NCBI GenBank assembly: GCA_965656715.1 | Contig: CBFHLR010000003.1 | Span: 68,288 to 132,287 of the forward strand | Direction: 5' to 3' | DNA length: 64,000 bases | DNA from: Coraliomargarita sp965656715 | GTDB lineage: Bacteria; Verrucomicrobiota; Verrucomicrobiia; Opitutales; Coraliomargaritaceae | In this document: in pieces, positions 39,343 to 48,072 of the stretch | How the letters are laid out: each line of letters starts with the position of its first letter | How positions within the stretch are numbered: position 1 is the first letter of the stretch | Notes under the pieces: generated by a model | The model's database searches: none | What the model was told of the DNA's origin: nothing | The model's input: the letters and a program-made list of their open reading frames with translations, nothing else | Translations under genes and position numbers: made by a program

Positions 39343-40907
39343 TGAACGAACTGCTTGCTGAATTTCTTCGCGGTTACACTAACACCAATGATTGGCTGGC
39401 GATCCTGCCAGAGATCCTCTTAGCGCTCTTGGTTCTGGGACTACTTGGTGCCGAAATGGTCTTGCCTAAGGCACGTGCTGCCTTGGTTGGGCGTATCGCG
39501 ATTGTTGGACAGTTGTTGATTCTCGCTTTGGTCGTCTTTACCTGCGGGTGTTTTACCGGTAGTGAGGGGACTGTGCTGTTCAGTGGTATGATTGAACAGA
39601 CGGAGCTCACGCAAATCATGCGTCGCTTCTTCCTCGTGAGCTCGATTCTGGTCTGCTTCCTTGGTCAAATCTATCTCTCCAAGCAACCCTTGGCGAAAAC
39701 CGAGTTTTATCATTTGGTGATTCTCGTCGCGGCAGCGATGATGCTCTTGGTGCAGAGCACGAACTTCGTGATGCTCTTTGTTGCTCTTGAAACGGTCACC
39801 GTAGCCTTCTACGTGTTGGTTGCTTACGGGCGTAACAGCAGTTTCTCTCTCGAAGGTGGCCTGAAGTATCTGATTCTCGGAGCCATGAGCTCAGCGATCC
39901 TTCTGTTTGGTATCGTGCTGCTGTATGGTGCGGCGGGGAATCCGGAGATGGCAGGTTCGACCGCGGATTCTCTAAACTATAAAGAGTTGGGTGAGTTCAT
40001 TACAATTAATGCGGCACCTGTGCTGCCAGAGGTCGATGCAGCGGGTAATTTGATGTTAACTGAGACTGGAGGGCTGGATGCGCTGGTCTTAATTGGGGCG
40101 CTCCTTGTGATCGCAGGCATATGCTTTAAGATCGGTGCGGTTCCGTTCCAGATCTGGGTGCCTGATGTCTATCAAGGTGCTCCGACTCCCGTCACTGCTT
40201 ACCTGGCGGTTGCTTCGAAAGCCGCTGGTTTTGTCGTGCTGATTCAATTGCTTAGCGGACCATTTTATGAGTTGCGTGACTCGATGATCACAGTGCTTTC
40301 ATTTATTGCGGCAGCGACGATTCTATTTGGTAATCTGGCCGCGGTGACTCAGAAGAATGTAAAGCGAATGATGGGTCTATCTGGTGTGGCACATGCTGGT
40401 TATCTTCTCGTGGGCGTGGTTGCCTATCTCTCCGGCATTGAAATGGCGAAGTATGCGATCCTGTTCTATCTGGTTACTTACTTGCTTGGTTCATTCACTG
40501 TTTTTGGCGTGATGTCCCAGGTCTCTGGATCAGCAGATGCCGATCAGGAGCTGGATCACTACAAGAATCTCGCACGCAAGAGTCCGTTCTTGAGTGGTGT
40601 TCTAGCGTGTGGTCTTGGTTCGCTGGCTGGTATTCCGCCATTGGGTGGCTTTATTGGTAAGCTGTTCCTGTTTATCGCGGCCTTCCAAGCTGAGTTGTAT
40701 GGCCTGCTTGCGGTATCTATCCTTGGGGTTGTGATTTCGATCTACTATTACTTCGGATGGGTGCGTGAGTGTTATTTCGCAGGTAGTGACGAGCCTCTCG
40801 ATGCTCAGGCTGGGACAGTATCTCTGAATACACGTCTTGTGCTTGGCCTGTTGGTTGTTGCCACCATTGCTATGGGACTCTTCCCCGGGTTTTTTCCAGC
40901 TCTGTAG
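39342..40907 (+). CDS. nuoN: NADH-quinone oxidoreductase subunit N
   Basis: Third antiporter-like subunit. The 521-residue protein has ETVTVAFYVLVAYGR, FKIGAVPFQIWVPDVYQGAPTPVTAYL in pieces, and MMGLSGVAHAGYLLVG. It closes the operon, which is ended by a strong terminator 21 bases after the stop. Confidence 0.96.
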   Translation: MNELLAEFLRGYTNTNDWLAILPEILLALLVLGLLGAEMVLPKARAALVGRIAIVGQLLILALVVFTCGCFTGSEGTVLFSGMIEQTELTQIMRRFFLVSSILVCFLGQIYLSKQPLAKTEFYHLVILVAAAMMLLVQSTNFVMLFVALETVTVAFYVLVAYGRNSSFSLEGGLKYLILGAMSSAILLFGIVLLYGAAGNPEMAGSTADSLNYKELGEFITINAAPVLPEVDAAGNLMLTETGGLDALVLIGALLVIAGICFKIGAVPFQIWVPDVYQGAPTPVTAYLAVASKAAGFVVLIQLLSGPFYELRDSMITVLSFIAAATILFGNLAAVTQKNVKRMMGLSGVAHAGYLLVGVVAYLSGIEMAKYAILFYLVTYLLGSFTVFGVMSQVSGSADADQELDHYKNLARKSPFLSGVLACGLGSLAGIPPLGGFIGKLFLFIAAFQAELYGLLAVSILGVVISIYYYFGWVRECYFAGSDEPLDAQAGTVSLNTRLVLGLLVVATIAMGLFPGFFPAL

Positions 40908-40928
40908 AACGCTGACTGCTGAATTTCA

Positions 40929-40961
40929 GACCCGAGTTGCTAGTCGCACTCGGGTCTTTTT
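40929..40961 (+). terminator. Terminator of the nuo operon
   Basis: A perfect 9-bp stem gacccgagt/actcgggtc with a 10-base loop and a five-base T-run. It also overlaps the stop region of the convergent ion-channel gene. Confidence 0.9.
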
Positions 40962-41958
40962 ATAGCGTGAGCAGCAGGAGCCCGATGAAGGCGATGGGGT
41001 AGCCCCATTTGAAGAGTTCATTCCAGCGCCGGGTTTGCTGTTCGTTGCCGCGACTGTGTGCCTTAATCACAATGACGACGCCGATTAGTCCAATGAGCAC
41101 GATAAGTGTCGAGCCCAGCAGAAAGAAATCCATCTTGGTGAGATAGGGCAGGTGAGGGAGTTCTTTTTGGATGACAAAGCGATGGGCGATGAGGGTAAGC
41201 ATTGAGGTCACGGAGATGCTGACGCGCGGGTTGATTGCGCTTGGGTCGATCCAGAACACCATCCAGGCCATACAAACGATGATCGCGGCTGAACTAAATA
41301 CCGTGCCGATATAGTAGCCGATATAGCGCTCTGCATGAATCTCTATACGAATGCCGGGAATGTCTTCGCCAGTCTGCGGCAAGTGATAAGGGGTGGGAGT
41401 CAGTTGGACTTCGCCAATCGCCCAGTCTGAGATCGAGAGCTGCTCTGAGCGGCCGATGAGTTTGGTCGCGTTGACGAACTCGACATCACCTTCGCGTAGG
41501 CCTGTGGTCACAAACTGGATGTTTAGGGTCTGCTCATCGTCGGGAAATTCGCGCAGGTCAAATTGTGCAGTAAAGGTGCCCCGGTGCCGCTGCCGATAGG
41601 TGACTCGCCCCTCTGGGCTGATCTCCAGAGTTTCGGGTAGAGTGTTGGTTGCTTCGCGCAGATTAGTAATCTGAATATTGGGATGCCACACTTCATTGAG
41701 CTCAACGATCCGGTTTGTCTCTGCATCGCTGCGCAAGCGCGGATCGGTCCATTCGAAAATGGTCGCGACATCGATCCGAAAGGATTTTTGAGCGCCATTG
41801 ATACTTAACACGTCGATCACATACACACCGCTATCAATGGTGACTGGACTGTCATCAGGCGGCTTCGTTGCGACCTGAGCTGCAAGCGTGTTGCAGAGCA
41901 GGAACAAAGTCAGAAGGAAGGGTAAGCTATGTAGACGAACCATGGCTACTAGAGCCAT
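40960..41958 (-). CDS. Pentameric ligand-gated ion channel (bacterial Cys-loop receptor homologue)
   Basis: A 332-residue homologue of the GLIC/ELIC group. Residues 1-27 look like a signal peptide. The extracellular beta-sandwich contains the WTDPRL loop (70-75), VWHPNIQITN (90-99) and the Pro loop FDLREFPDDEQ (133-143); the cysteines of animal receptors are absent, as in other bacterial members. Four membrane helices follow: M1 about 212-236, M2 about 245-264 (RVSISVTSMLTLIAHRF, lining the pore), M3 about 275-298 and M4 318-332. The M2-M3 loop ELPHLPYLTKMD resembles ELIC. Ligand and ion choice are unknown. An inner start at residue 6 is possible. It is the first of four minus-strand genes if the operon runs from the protease gene. 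Confidence 0.9.
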   Translation of the reverse strand: MALVAMVRLHSLPFLLTLFLLCNTLAAQVATKPPDDSPVTIDSGVYVIDVLSINGAQKSFRIDVATIFEWTDPRLRSDAETNRIVELNEVWHPNIQITNLREATNTLPETLEISPEGRVTYRQRHRGTFTAQFDLREFPDDEQTLNIQFVTTGLREGDVEFVNATKLIGRSEQLSISDWAIGEVQLTPTPYHLPQTGEDIPGIRIEIHAERYIGYYIGTVFSSAAIIVCMAWMVFWIDPSAINPRVSISVTSMLTLIAHRFVIQKELPHLPYLTKMDFFLLGSTLIVLIGLIGVVIVIKAHSRGNEQQTRRWNELFKWGYPIAFIGLLLLTL

Positions 41959-41996
41959 TGTAAGTGCAAGTTAGGCTGCGTCAAGGTGAGCCGCTG

Positions 41997-42959
41997 TTAA
42001 GCGAAATGCTTCTGAGAGAATGCGACTCGATCTGCCGGACGTGCGAGGATGCGGTCTTTACGGCTGAGACTTTCGATCAGCTCTAAGCGTGTGAGCAGAC
42101 CAATGTTGTTGGCCACCTGAATGGCGAGCCCCGGTCGCGCATTTAATTCGAGAATCAGTGGGCCGAGATCCTTATCCAGCACAATGTCGGCACCCAGATA
42201 GCCGAGTTCAGTCATCTCGTAACATTGTGCAGAGAGGTCGACGAGCTCATCCCATTGTGGCACTTCGAGTGTGCGAAGGTCTTTACCGGTGTTGGGGTGA
42301 TGAGTGACGGGCTTGCCGTGTTGCACGGCGCTACGGGCCTTTCCGGTTACGATGTCAATGCCGACGCCAACTGCGCCTTGGTGGAGGTTGGCTTTGCCAT
42401 CTGAGGATTCGGTCGAGAGGCGCATCATCGCCATTACGGGATAGCCCTGAAACACGATGACGCGAATGTCCGGAACGCCTTGGTAGGAGAATCCGTCGAA
42501 GGCGTCGCTGAACTTGATCGCATATTCGATGAGGGCTTTGTCGTTACGCCCACCGAGACTATAGAGGCCACTCAGGGTATTATTCACGTGGCGGCGCAGG
42601 TCTAGGATCGTGAGCTTCTCACCATTGGGTTTGAGGAAATACTCTCCCTCTCGCCCAAGGATGACGAGGATGCCTTTACCCGCACTGCCTTGCGAAGGCT
42701 TGATGACAAACTGATCGTGTCCTTCGAGGATTTTCTCGAGTTGCTTAACCTCATATTGATAGCGGATCACGCCATAGAGTTCGGGCACATTAATACCGAA
42801 CTCGGTTGCGAGGCGCTTGGTTTCGTATTTGTCGTCCACACGAGGGTAGAGCTCACGGCGGTTATAGCGTGCGATATAGGAACCATTGCGTTGATTCATA
42901 CCGATGATGCCACGCTTGCGAAGCGCGCTTGGCATGCACCACTCGAAACTGCCGATCAT
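41997..42959 (-). CDS. RimK-related ATP-grasp ligase (alpha-L-glutamate ligase-like)
   Basis: A 320-residue ATP-grasp protein. Seen are the ATP-binding FVIKPSQGSAGKGILVI (in part), the metal-binding GADIVLDKDLGPLILELNARPGLAIQ in pieces and a helical lid between. Such enzymes join an amino acid to a carboxylate by an acyl-phosphate; RimK adds glutamate. Its gene overlaps the next-upstream gene by 4 bases (ATGA), and the two plus a small protease form a triad that recurs in many bacteria. The target is not established. Confidence 0.88.
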   Translation of the reverse strand: MIGSFEWCMPSALRKRGIIGMNQRNGSYIARYNRRELYPRVDDKYETKRLATEFGINVPELYGVIRYQYEVKQLEKILEGHDQFVIKPSQGSAGKGILVILGREGEYFLKPNGEKLTILDLRRHVNNTLSGLYSLGGRNDKALIEYAIKFSDAFDGFSYQGVPDIRVIVFQGYPVMAMMRLSTESSDGKANLHQGAVGVGIDIVTGKARSAVQHGKPVTHHPNTGKDLRTLEVPQWDELVDLSAQCYEMTELGYLGADIVLDKDLGPLILELNARPGLAIQVANNIGLLTRLELIESLSRKDRILARPADRVAFSQKHFA

Positions 42960-44524
42960 TGTTGGCCCTCCGAGTCTTGTTTGGCCATCGGTGCAAAGCG
43001 AATCAGCTCTGTGAGTCGGTAGCCGGAATATTGTCCGAGAGACAGGATGACCGCTAGAACTACGAGCAGGAGCTCAGGGAAGATAAAGACCTGATAGCGC
43101 AGTGTTGGGTGAGCCATCACTGCATAAGCGAGCACTGCAACGAAGAGACTGCCGCCTGTCTGCGTTGCCACTTCCTTGGGGCCGTCCTCTTCCCATAACA
43201 CTGAGAGGCGCTCCACGGTCCATGCTAGAATGATGGTGGGGAACAGGGTGACCGATTGCATGATATCGATATTGAACTTCGTGCCAATGATACCAAAGCC
43301 GACCATGATGCCGATCACGACAACGACGACCGCAGAGATTCGAGGCACGAGTAGCAGATCCAATTTCGATAGATAGGAGCGCATGGTTAGGCCGGCCCCG
43401 ACAACGATGATGAAGAGACTAATCCCCGGAATCAGTTCTGTCTTGAGGAAGGCCATTGCCAGCAGGATCGGCATGAAGGTTCCTGAGGTTTTGATGCCGA
43501 TGATGTTGCGTAGGATGACGACCACGAGCGCGCCAAAAGGAATCATCAACAAGAGACGATAGGAGTTCTGTTGATCAATGGAGAGTGAGGTCAGCGAGAA
43601 GTCGGTCAGGCGGTTGTCCATCTGGCGTGCGGCTTGCTCCAGCACAAATCCTGCAGCCAAGTCTTGTTTGGCGACAGAGAATTCGATACGTGCATTGCGG
43701 CCACCGTAGAGCTCGAGCAAGGCCGGGCCACCACGTTGCCAGGCAAGTAAACGTTGCCCGGGTTCCATTGACCGTGGATTGCCCCATTCGAACACTCGAC
43801 GTAGGTCACGGTCCTCATCGAGCACCAATACGACGGGTGTGAGTGATTGGCGTGTCGCACTTTCTCCCAGCTTTAGAATGCGTAGAATGTGTGATTCATA
43901 TCCGGCTTTGATGATTAGGGTGTTCAGCAGTTTTATCCGATCCAGAGGAGATTTTGCGACATTTAGTAGCGTTTGGACATTCTGATTGTCTTCGTTATCA
44001 AGTAATTGAATTAATTGGCTGGTGAAGGTCTCAACATCTGCTGAGCGTTGTTTGGCTTTGTTAATCAGCTCTTCGGTCGCAAGGGCAAATTTGCCTTCGT
44101 CATAACGTGTGTCAGGAGAGACATTGGGTGAGGTCAAGTTGAGTCTCTCAAGACTTGGTTTTTCGTAGACATCGATACGATAATAGAGCTCTTGCCAGCC
44201 GTTAGCTCCGTCCTTTGACCAAGTGACGGTGCGGTAGAAGTCGGTTTCTGCGTCTATTTCCGGCGCCGAGGTATAACCGAATCCCTCGGACGATGCGGTT
44301 TCTTTTAGAACACCAAAGTCCGGCTGGTCGCCTGGGACGGCAAAGTTAAGTTTGATTGGATCACCTGTGGCCCGGAAGGTGATTTTGGCTTCAATGGACC
44401 AGATGGAAATTTGCTCCTTAGGGAAGAGTGGATAGCCGACTCGGAAGTGTTTAGTCAGCATGAGGCCTAGGCCCACGAAGACGAGGCCCAGTATGAGGAT
44501 GCGTAATTGGACTTTTGCGTTCAT
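42956..44524 (-). CDS. Inactive transglutaminase-like domain fused to seven membrane helices
   Basis: A 522-residue protein: one N-terminal membrane helix (LRILILGLVFVGLGLML), a periplasmic region of about 300 residues that resembles a transglutaminase fold but lacks an evident Cys-His-Asp triad, and a C-terminal block of about seven helices starting near LLLMIPFGALVVVILRNIIG. This matches the 7TM-transglutaminase family that travels with RimK-like ATP-grasp ligases. The ATG at 44524 is preferred to the longer frame, which would run into the upstream gene. Function unknown; a peptide-binding or transducing role is a guess. Confidence 0.85.
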   Translation of the reverse strand: MNAKVQLRILILGLVFVGLGLMLTKHFRVGYPLFPKEQISIWSIEAKITFRATGDPIKLNFAVPGDQPDFGVLKETASSEGFGYTSAPEIDAETDFYRTVTWSKDGANGWQELYYRIDVYEKPSLERLNLTSPNVSPDTRYDEGKFALATEELINKAKQRSADVETFTSQLIQLLDNEDNQNVQTLLNVAKSPLDRIKLLNTLIIKAGYESHILRILKLGESATRQSLTPVVLVLDEDRDLRRVFEWGNPRSMEPGQRLLAWQRGGPALLELYGGRNARIEFSVAKQDLAAGFVLEQAARQMDNRLTDFSLTSLSIDQQNSYRLLLMIPFGALVVVILRNIIGIKTSGTFMPILLAMAFLKTELIPGISLFIIVVGAGLTMRSYLSKLDLLLVPRISAVVVVVIGIMVGFGIIGTKFNIDIMQSVTLFPTIILAWTVERLSVLWEEDGPKEVATQTGGSLFVAVLAYAVMAHPTLRYQVFIFPELLLVVLAVILSLGQYSGYRLTELIRFAPMAKQDSEGQQ

Positions 44525-44534
44525 GCGTGGCCGA

Positions 44535-45068
44535 TCATTTAGGGGTGACTCTGCTGCGCTTCTTACCGAGCAGGTAGCTTTGGTTGACGTCGACGATGGC
44601 TTGGCCACGCAACAAATTACGTCCGACTAGAAGCGGGTAAGTGTAATTGCTTCGGTCAGCTAGGGTGAACTCAACTTTTGCCTCCTTATTGTCGATGACA
44701 ACGGTCAATTTGACCGCATAGCGTTCCTGACTCTCAAAACCGTGCCGCTTGATTTGGGCGATCCGCGCTACACGTCGTTCGAGCTCAACGCGCTTCTGGT
44801 TGTTAAAATTTACTAGACTAAATTTTACCCAGCTCTCGCCGTCTCGTTCAAAGGGGATAATTTCTTCTGCATGGATGGAGCAGGTGGTCGCTCCAGTGTC
44901 GATACGTGAGTCGTAAGCGTAAGCCGAATCTTTGATGTAGATGTATTCGGTTTCGCCAACCATGAGGATTTGCTCTTCGGCCGCGTCGCTTTGTGCCTGT
45001 GCTGTGGCAGCTACGATCCAGAATGCGGGTAGAAGTAGCAACGATTTGAGGCGTGGAGGTAGTTGCAT
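44535..45068 (-). CDS. Secreted retropepsin-like protein of the 'ATP-dependent zinc protease' family
   Basis: A 177-residue protein with a signal peptide (residues 1-25, ending AAATAQAQ-like ATAQAQ). The mature part has RIDTGATTCSIHA, the DTGA active-site motif of single-domain aspartic proteases, and YPLLVGRNLLRG, where the family keeps its second conserved stretch. Databases often call this family zinc proteases, yet no HExxH is present. It heads the triad, 10 bases before the 7TM gene. It is preceded by a metY terminator. Confidence 0.85.
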   Translation of the reverse strand: MQLPPRLKSLLLLPAFWIVAATAQAQSDAAEEQILMVGETEYIYIKDSAYAYDSRIDTGATTCSIHAEEIIPFERDGESWVKFSLVNFNNQKRVELERRVARIAQIKRHGFESQERYAVKLTVVIDNKEAKVEFTLADRSNYTYPLLVGRNLLRGQAIVDVNQSYLLGKKRSRVTPK

Positions 45069-45090
45069 GCTGTATTTAAAGCACAGATAC

Positions 45091-45123
45091 GAAAAAGGGC
45101 AAGGAGAAGTCCTTGCCCTTTGA
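45091..45123 (-). terminator. Terminator of metY
   Basis: On the minus strand aaagggcaagga/tccttgcccttt forms a 12-bp stem with a CTTC loop, then TTTTTC. It lies 25 bases after the metY stop. Confidence 0.88.
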
Positions 45124-45147
45124 TTAGGAAATGTGTTGCTGAAATGG

Positions 45148-46455
45148 CTAGGCTTTCAGTGCCTGATCCAGATCTGCGATGAGGTCGTCGATGTCTTCGA
45201 TGCCCACGGAGAGGCGAACGAAGTCCGGCGTCACGCCTGTCGAGATCTGCTGCTCTTCGGTGAGCTGCTGGTGCGTCGTGGTCGCTGGGTGAATTGCTAA
45301 GGACTTGGCATCGCCGATGTTGGCCAAGTGACTAAAGACCTGCAGGCTATCGATAAACTTAGCGCCGGCTTCTTTGCCTCCTTTGAGGCCAAACCCGAGC
45401 AGTCCGCCGTTGCGGTCGGTGTCGAAGTATTTGTCGGCCGCTGCTTTGTGCTGGCTGTCGGGTAGGCCCGGATAGTTGACCCAGCTTACGTCGGGATGTG
45501 TCGTCAGGAACTCAGCGACTTTAAGTGCATTCGAGCAGTGGCGTTCCATACGCAGATGGAGTGTTTCAATGCCTTGGATCTGCAAGAAGGAGTTAAACGG
45601 CGAGGCACAGTTGCCTGTGTCGCGTAGCCATTGGAGACGCATCTTCATAATGTATGCGATGTTGGCGCCACCAGCTGGTTCGAAGGCCTTGAAGACATCC
45701 CAGTGCACCAAGCCGTGATAGCTTGGGTCGGGCTCGGTAAATTCACTGAAGCGGCCTGAGCCCCAGTCGAAGTTACCACCGTCGACGACAATGCCGCCAA
45801 TGCTGGTGCCGTGGCCACCGAGGTATTTGGTGAGACTGTTGACCACGATATTTGCGCCATGCTCAAGCGGTCGGCAAACAGCCGGGGAGGCTGCTGTGTT
45901 GTCGATGATGAGTGGCAGCTTGTGCTTTTGGCAAACTGCCGAGACTTCTTCAAAGGGGAAGATATTCAACTTCGGATTGCCAACGGTATCACCGTAGATC
46001 GCTCGAGTATTCTCATCGATGAGAGGTTCAAAGCTGTTTGGGTCTTCGGCATGTGCAAAGCGCACTTCGATACCGAGCTTAGGCAGGGTGTATTTGAACA
46101 GTGTGTAGGTGCCGCCGTAGAGCTGGGCCGCGGAGACAATATTCTCTCCCGCCTTGGCGATGTTGAGGATGGCACTGGTAATGGCGGCTTGGCCACTAGC
46201 ATGGGCCAGTCCAGCGACGCCACCTTCAAGTGCTGCGACACGCTTTTCGAGCACATCTGTAGTTGGATTCATGATACGCGAGTAGATGAAGCCGAGCTCC
46301 TCGAGTGCGAAGAGCTTGGCCGCATGCTCGGAGTCGCGAAACATGTAGCTGGTGGTCTGATAGATCGGGACGGCGCGTGAGCCGGTTTCCGCATCCGGAG
46401 TGTGTCCAGCATGCAGTGAGAGTGTGCCAATGCCTGGTTTCTTGGGAGTGGTCAT
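45148..46455 (-). CDS. metY: O-acetylhomoserine aminocarboxypropyltransferase (sulfhydrylase)
   Basis: PLP enzyme that makes homocysteine from O-acetylhomoserine and sulfide. The 435-residue length and the start TLSLHAGHTPDAETGSRAVPIYQTTSY (in pieces) are typical of MetY rather than the shorter MetB/MetC group. The PLP lysine is in NSLTKYLGGHGTSIGG, and other family points are YSRIMNPT and FGLKGGKEAGAKF. No SAM riboswitch is apparent upstream, since the spacer to the next gene is only 7 bases. It may be co-transcribed with the upstream minus-strand gene. Confidence 0.95.
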   Translation of the reverse strand: MTTPKKPGIGTLSLHAGHTPDAETGSRAVPIYQTTSYMFRDSEHAAKLFALEELGFIYSRIMNPTTDVLEKRVAALEGGVAGLAHASGQAAITSAILNIAKAGENIVSAAQLYGGTYTLFKYTLPKLGIEVRFAHAEDPNSFEPLIDENTRAIYGDTVGNPKLNIFPFEEVSAVCQKHKLPLIIDNTAASPAVCRPLEHGANIVVNSLTKYLGGHGTSIGGIVVDGGNFDWGSGRFSEFTEPDPSYHGLVHWDVFKAFEPAGGANIAYIMKMRLQWLRDTGNCASPFNSFLQIQGIETLHLRMERHCSNALKVAEFLTTHPDVSWVNYPGLPDSQHKAAADKYFDTDRNGGLLGFGLKGGKEAGAKFIDSLQVFSHLANIGDAKSLAIHPATTTHQQLTEEQQISTGVTPDFVRLSVGIEDIDDLIADLDQALKA

Positions 46456-46462
46456 GGTTGCT

Positions 46463-48061
46463 TTATTTGGAGTTGTTGAGTGTGGATTCGCTGCTTGAGC
46501 TATTCTGAATTCGTTTGCGTGTGTCGCGCGCCTCGCGGCTTAGCCCGAAACCGTCCATGAAATCGGCTGCTTCACTAATTAAGCTAGAGTCTGCATCGTC
46601 ATCGCGGACTAGGATCCGGTATTCGCGTAGGGCGTTGTTTTTCTGGCCAGCTTTCACATAACCACGAGCCAGCAGTATGCGTTGTTGGTAGAGATCGGGG
46701 TTAAGCTGAAGAACCTCTTCGAGGCTAACTATCGACTGCTGGAGTTCACTGCCAGTGGTATCTAAATCAACTGTATACTCGAGTAAGGCGACCTTCACGC
46801 GCCATGAGTCGGGCCATTGTTCGGCTTGCAAACGCCACATTTCGGAAGGTTGACTGAGGGCGTAACTCCATGATCCGCTGATCAGCACTTCAATGATGAG
46901 CACTAAACTAATTGCCAAATACCAAAGCCCTTTGGCCGCAAATTCGAGCTTGTTGACCAAATGGCGAGAGCCTGTGACGAGGAGTGCGAGCAGTGCGGGT
47001 AGTGCGACGTAGAAATGGTGATCCTCGTATGCCTGCAGACCGTCGAAGTTCTCGCCTAAGCTAAACAATGCCGGGAGTAGTAGGGCGAGGAAAGCGGTGA
47101 GCCCGAGTAATAGGCCACGGCTCCACCGCTTACGGAATTGAAAGCAAGCAAGGGCGTAGAATGGAAGTAATATACAGAAGGGCAGCAGACTGGCCTCAAG
47201 ACTGCGCGAGTTTAAGTTACTGAAGTCGTAGGGGTAGAATAGTGCTGGAGTGCCTGTGCCGAGCCCGCGTCCCAGATAGAAGAAAAAGTTTTGTCCAGCA
47301 TGTGTGCTCCATTCCGCGGTCGTGCTTAGGATTTCGGGAGTCTGAGCTGGAGTCGGGCCGCTGTGCACCCAAGCACAGGCAAGAATACTGACGCAGAACA
47401 AGGGCATCACCGTGTTGAATTGGTTGGCTCGTATCGTGTGATTTTTGAGATAAATCACTAAGCCAAGAATCACGGGTATTGCGATTGCGGATGGATGAAG
47501 GATGCAGGCAAACGCTGTGAAGATTAGAGCAACTACGAAATTAAATGCATTCGGGGTGCGTATGCCATACAGCAGGGCGAGCAAGATGAAGATTAGCCCG
47601 ATGAGCTCGTGCCTGTAGCCCCACATGAACACGGTTTGTGTGAGTGCGGGGTGGAGTGCGAAGATCAGTGTCGCGGTGAAGGCACCTGCGAGTTCAAGGC
47701 CCTGAAGCACCCGCAGCAGCAGCAAGGTGGCACACAAATGCAGTAGCAGGTTGATCAGGCGATGTGCGAGCGCAGGGTCTAAGGAAAGGGAGTGCTCTAG
47801 AAAGTAGCTGGTGACACTGAGTGGGTTCTCTGTGCGAATTGCGTCCAGGCTCCATGCGTCTTGCCAGCGCTCCATAGACTGGTAGCTGCTGCGCTCCACG
47901 ATGTCATATTCGGACCAGAGAATCGGTGACTGTAACATCGAGCCGAACACTGCGAAAACGGCCACAATGAGCATTAAATGGCCAAAGAGGCCTGCTTTCT
48001 TATAGGAGCGCCTTCGCTTACTTTGCGGCTCTTCAACCGTCTCTGTGGAGTTTGTAGTCAC
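46463..48061 (-). CDS. TMTC-like multi-pass membrane protein with C-terminal TPR
   Basis: A 532-residue protein with a short basic N-terminus, eleven or so membrane segments and about 120 C-terminal residues of TPR-like helices (LQLNPDLYQQRILLARGYVKAGQ). The motif FALHPALTQTVFMWGYRHELIGLIF resembles the LHP...V loop of TMTC/PMT-type GT-C glycosyltransferases. A sugar-transfer role is an inference. The frame is open to 48190, but that part overlaps the DUF192 gene, so the GTG at 48061, 11 bases after the upstream stop, is taken as the start. Confidence 0.7.
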   Translation of the reverse strand: MTTNSTETVEEPQSKRRRSYKKAGLFGHLMLIVAVFAVFGSMLQSPILWSEYDIVERSSYQSMERWQDAWSLDAIRTENPLSVTSYFLEHSLSLDPALAHRLINLLLHLCATLLLLRVLQGLELAGAFTATLIFALHPALTQTVFMWGYRHELIGLIFILLALLYGIRTPNAFNFVVALIFTAFACILHPSAIAIPVILGLVIYLKNHTIRANQFNTVMPLFCVSILACAWVHSGPTPAQTPEILSTTAEWSTHAGQNFFFYLGRGLGTGTPALFYPYDFSNLNSRSLEASLLPFCILLPFYALACFQFRKRWSRGLLLGLTAFLALLLPALFSLGENFDGLQAYEDHHFYVALPALLALLVTGSRHLVNKLEFAAKGLWYLAISLVLIIEVLISGSWSYALSQPSEMWRLQAEQWPDSWRVKVALLEYTVDLDTTGSELQQSIVSLEEVLQLNPDLYQQRILLARGYVKAGQKNNALREYRILVRDDDADSSLISEAADFMDGFGLSREARDTRKRIQNSSSSESTLNNSK

Positions 48062-48072
48062 TCGTTGTGGTC

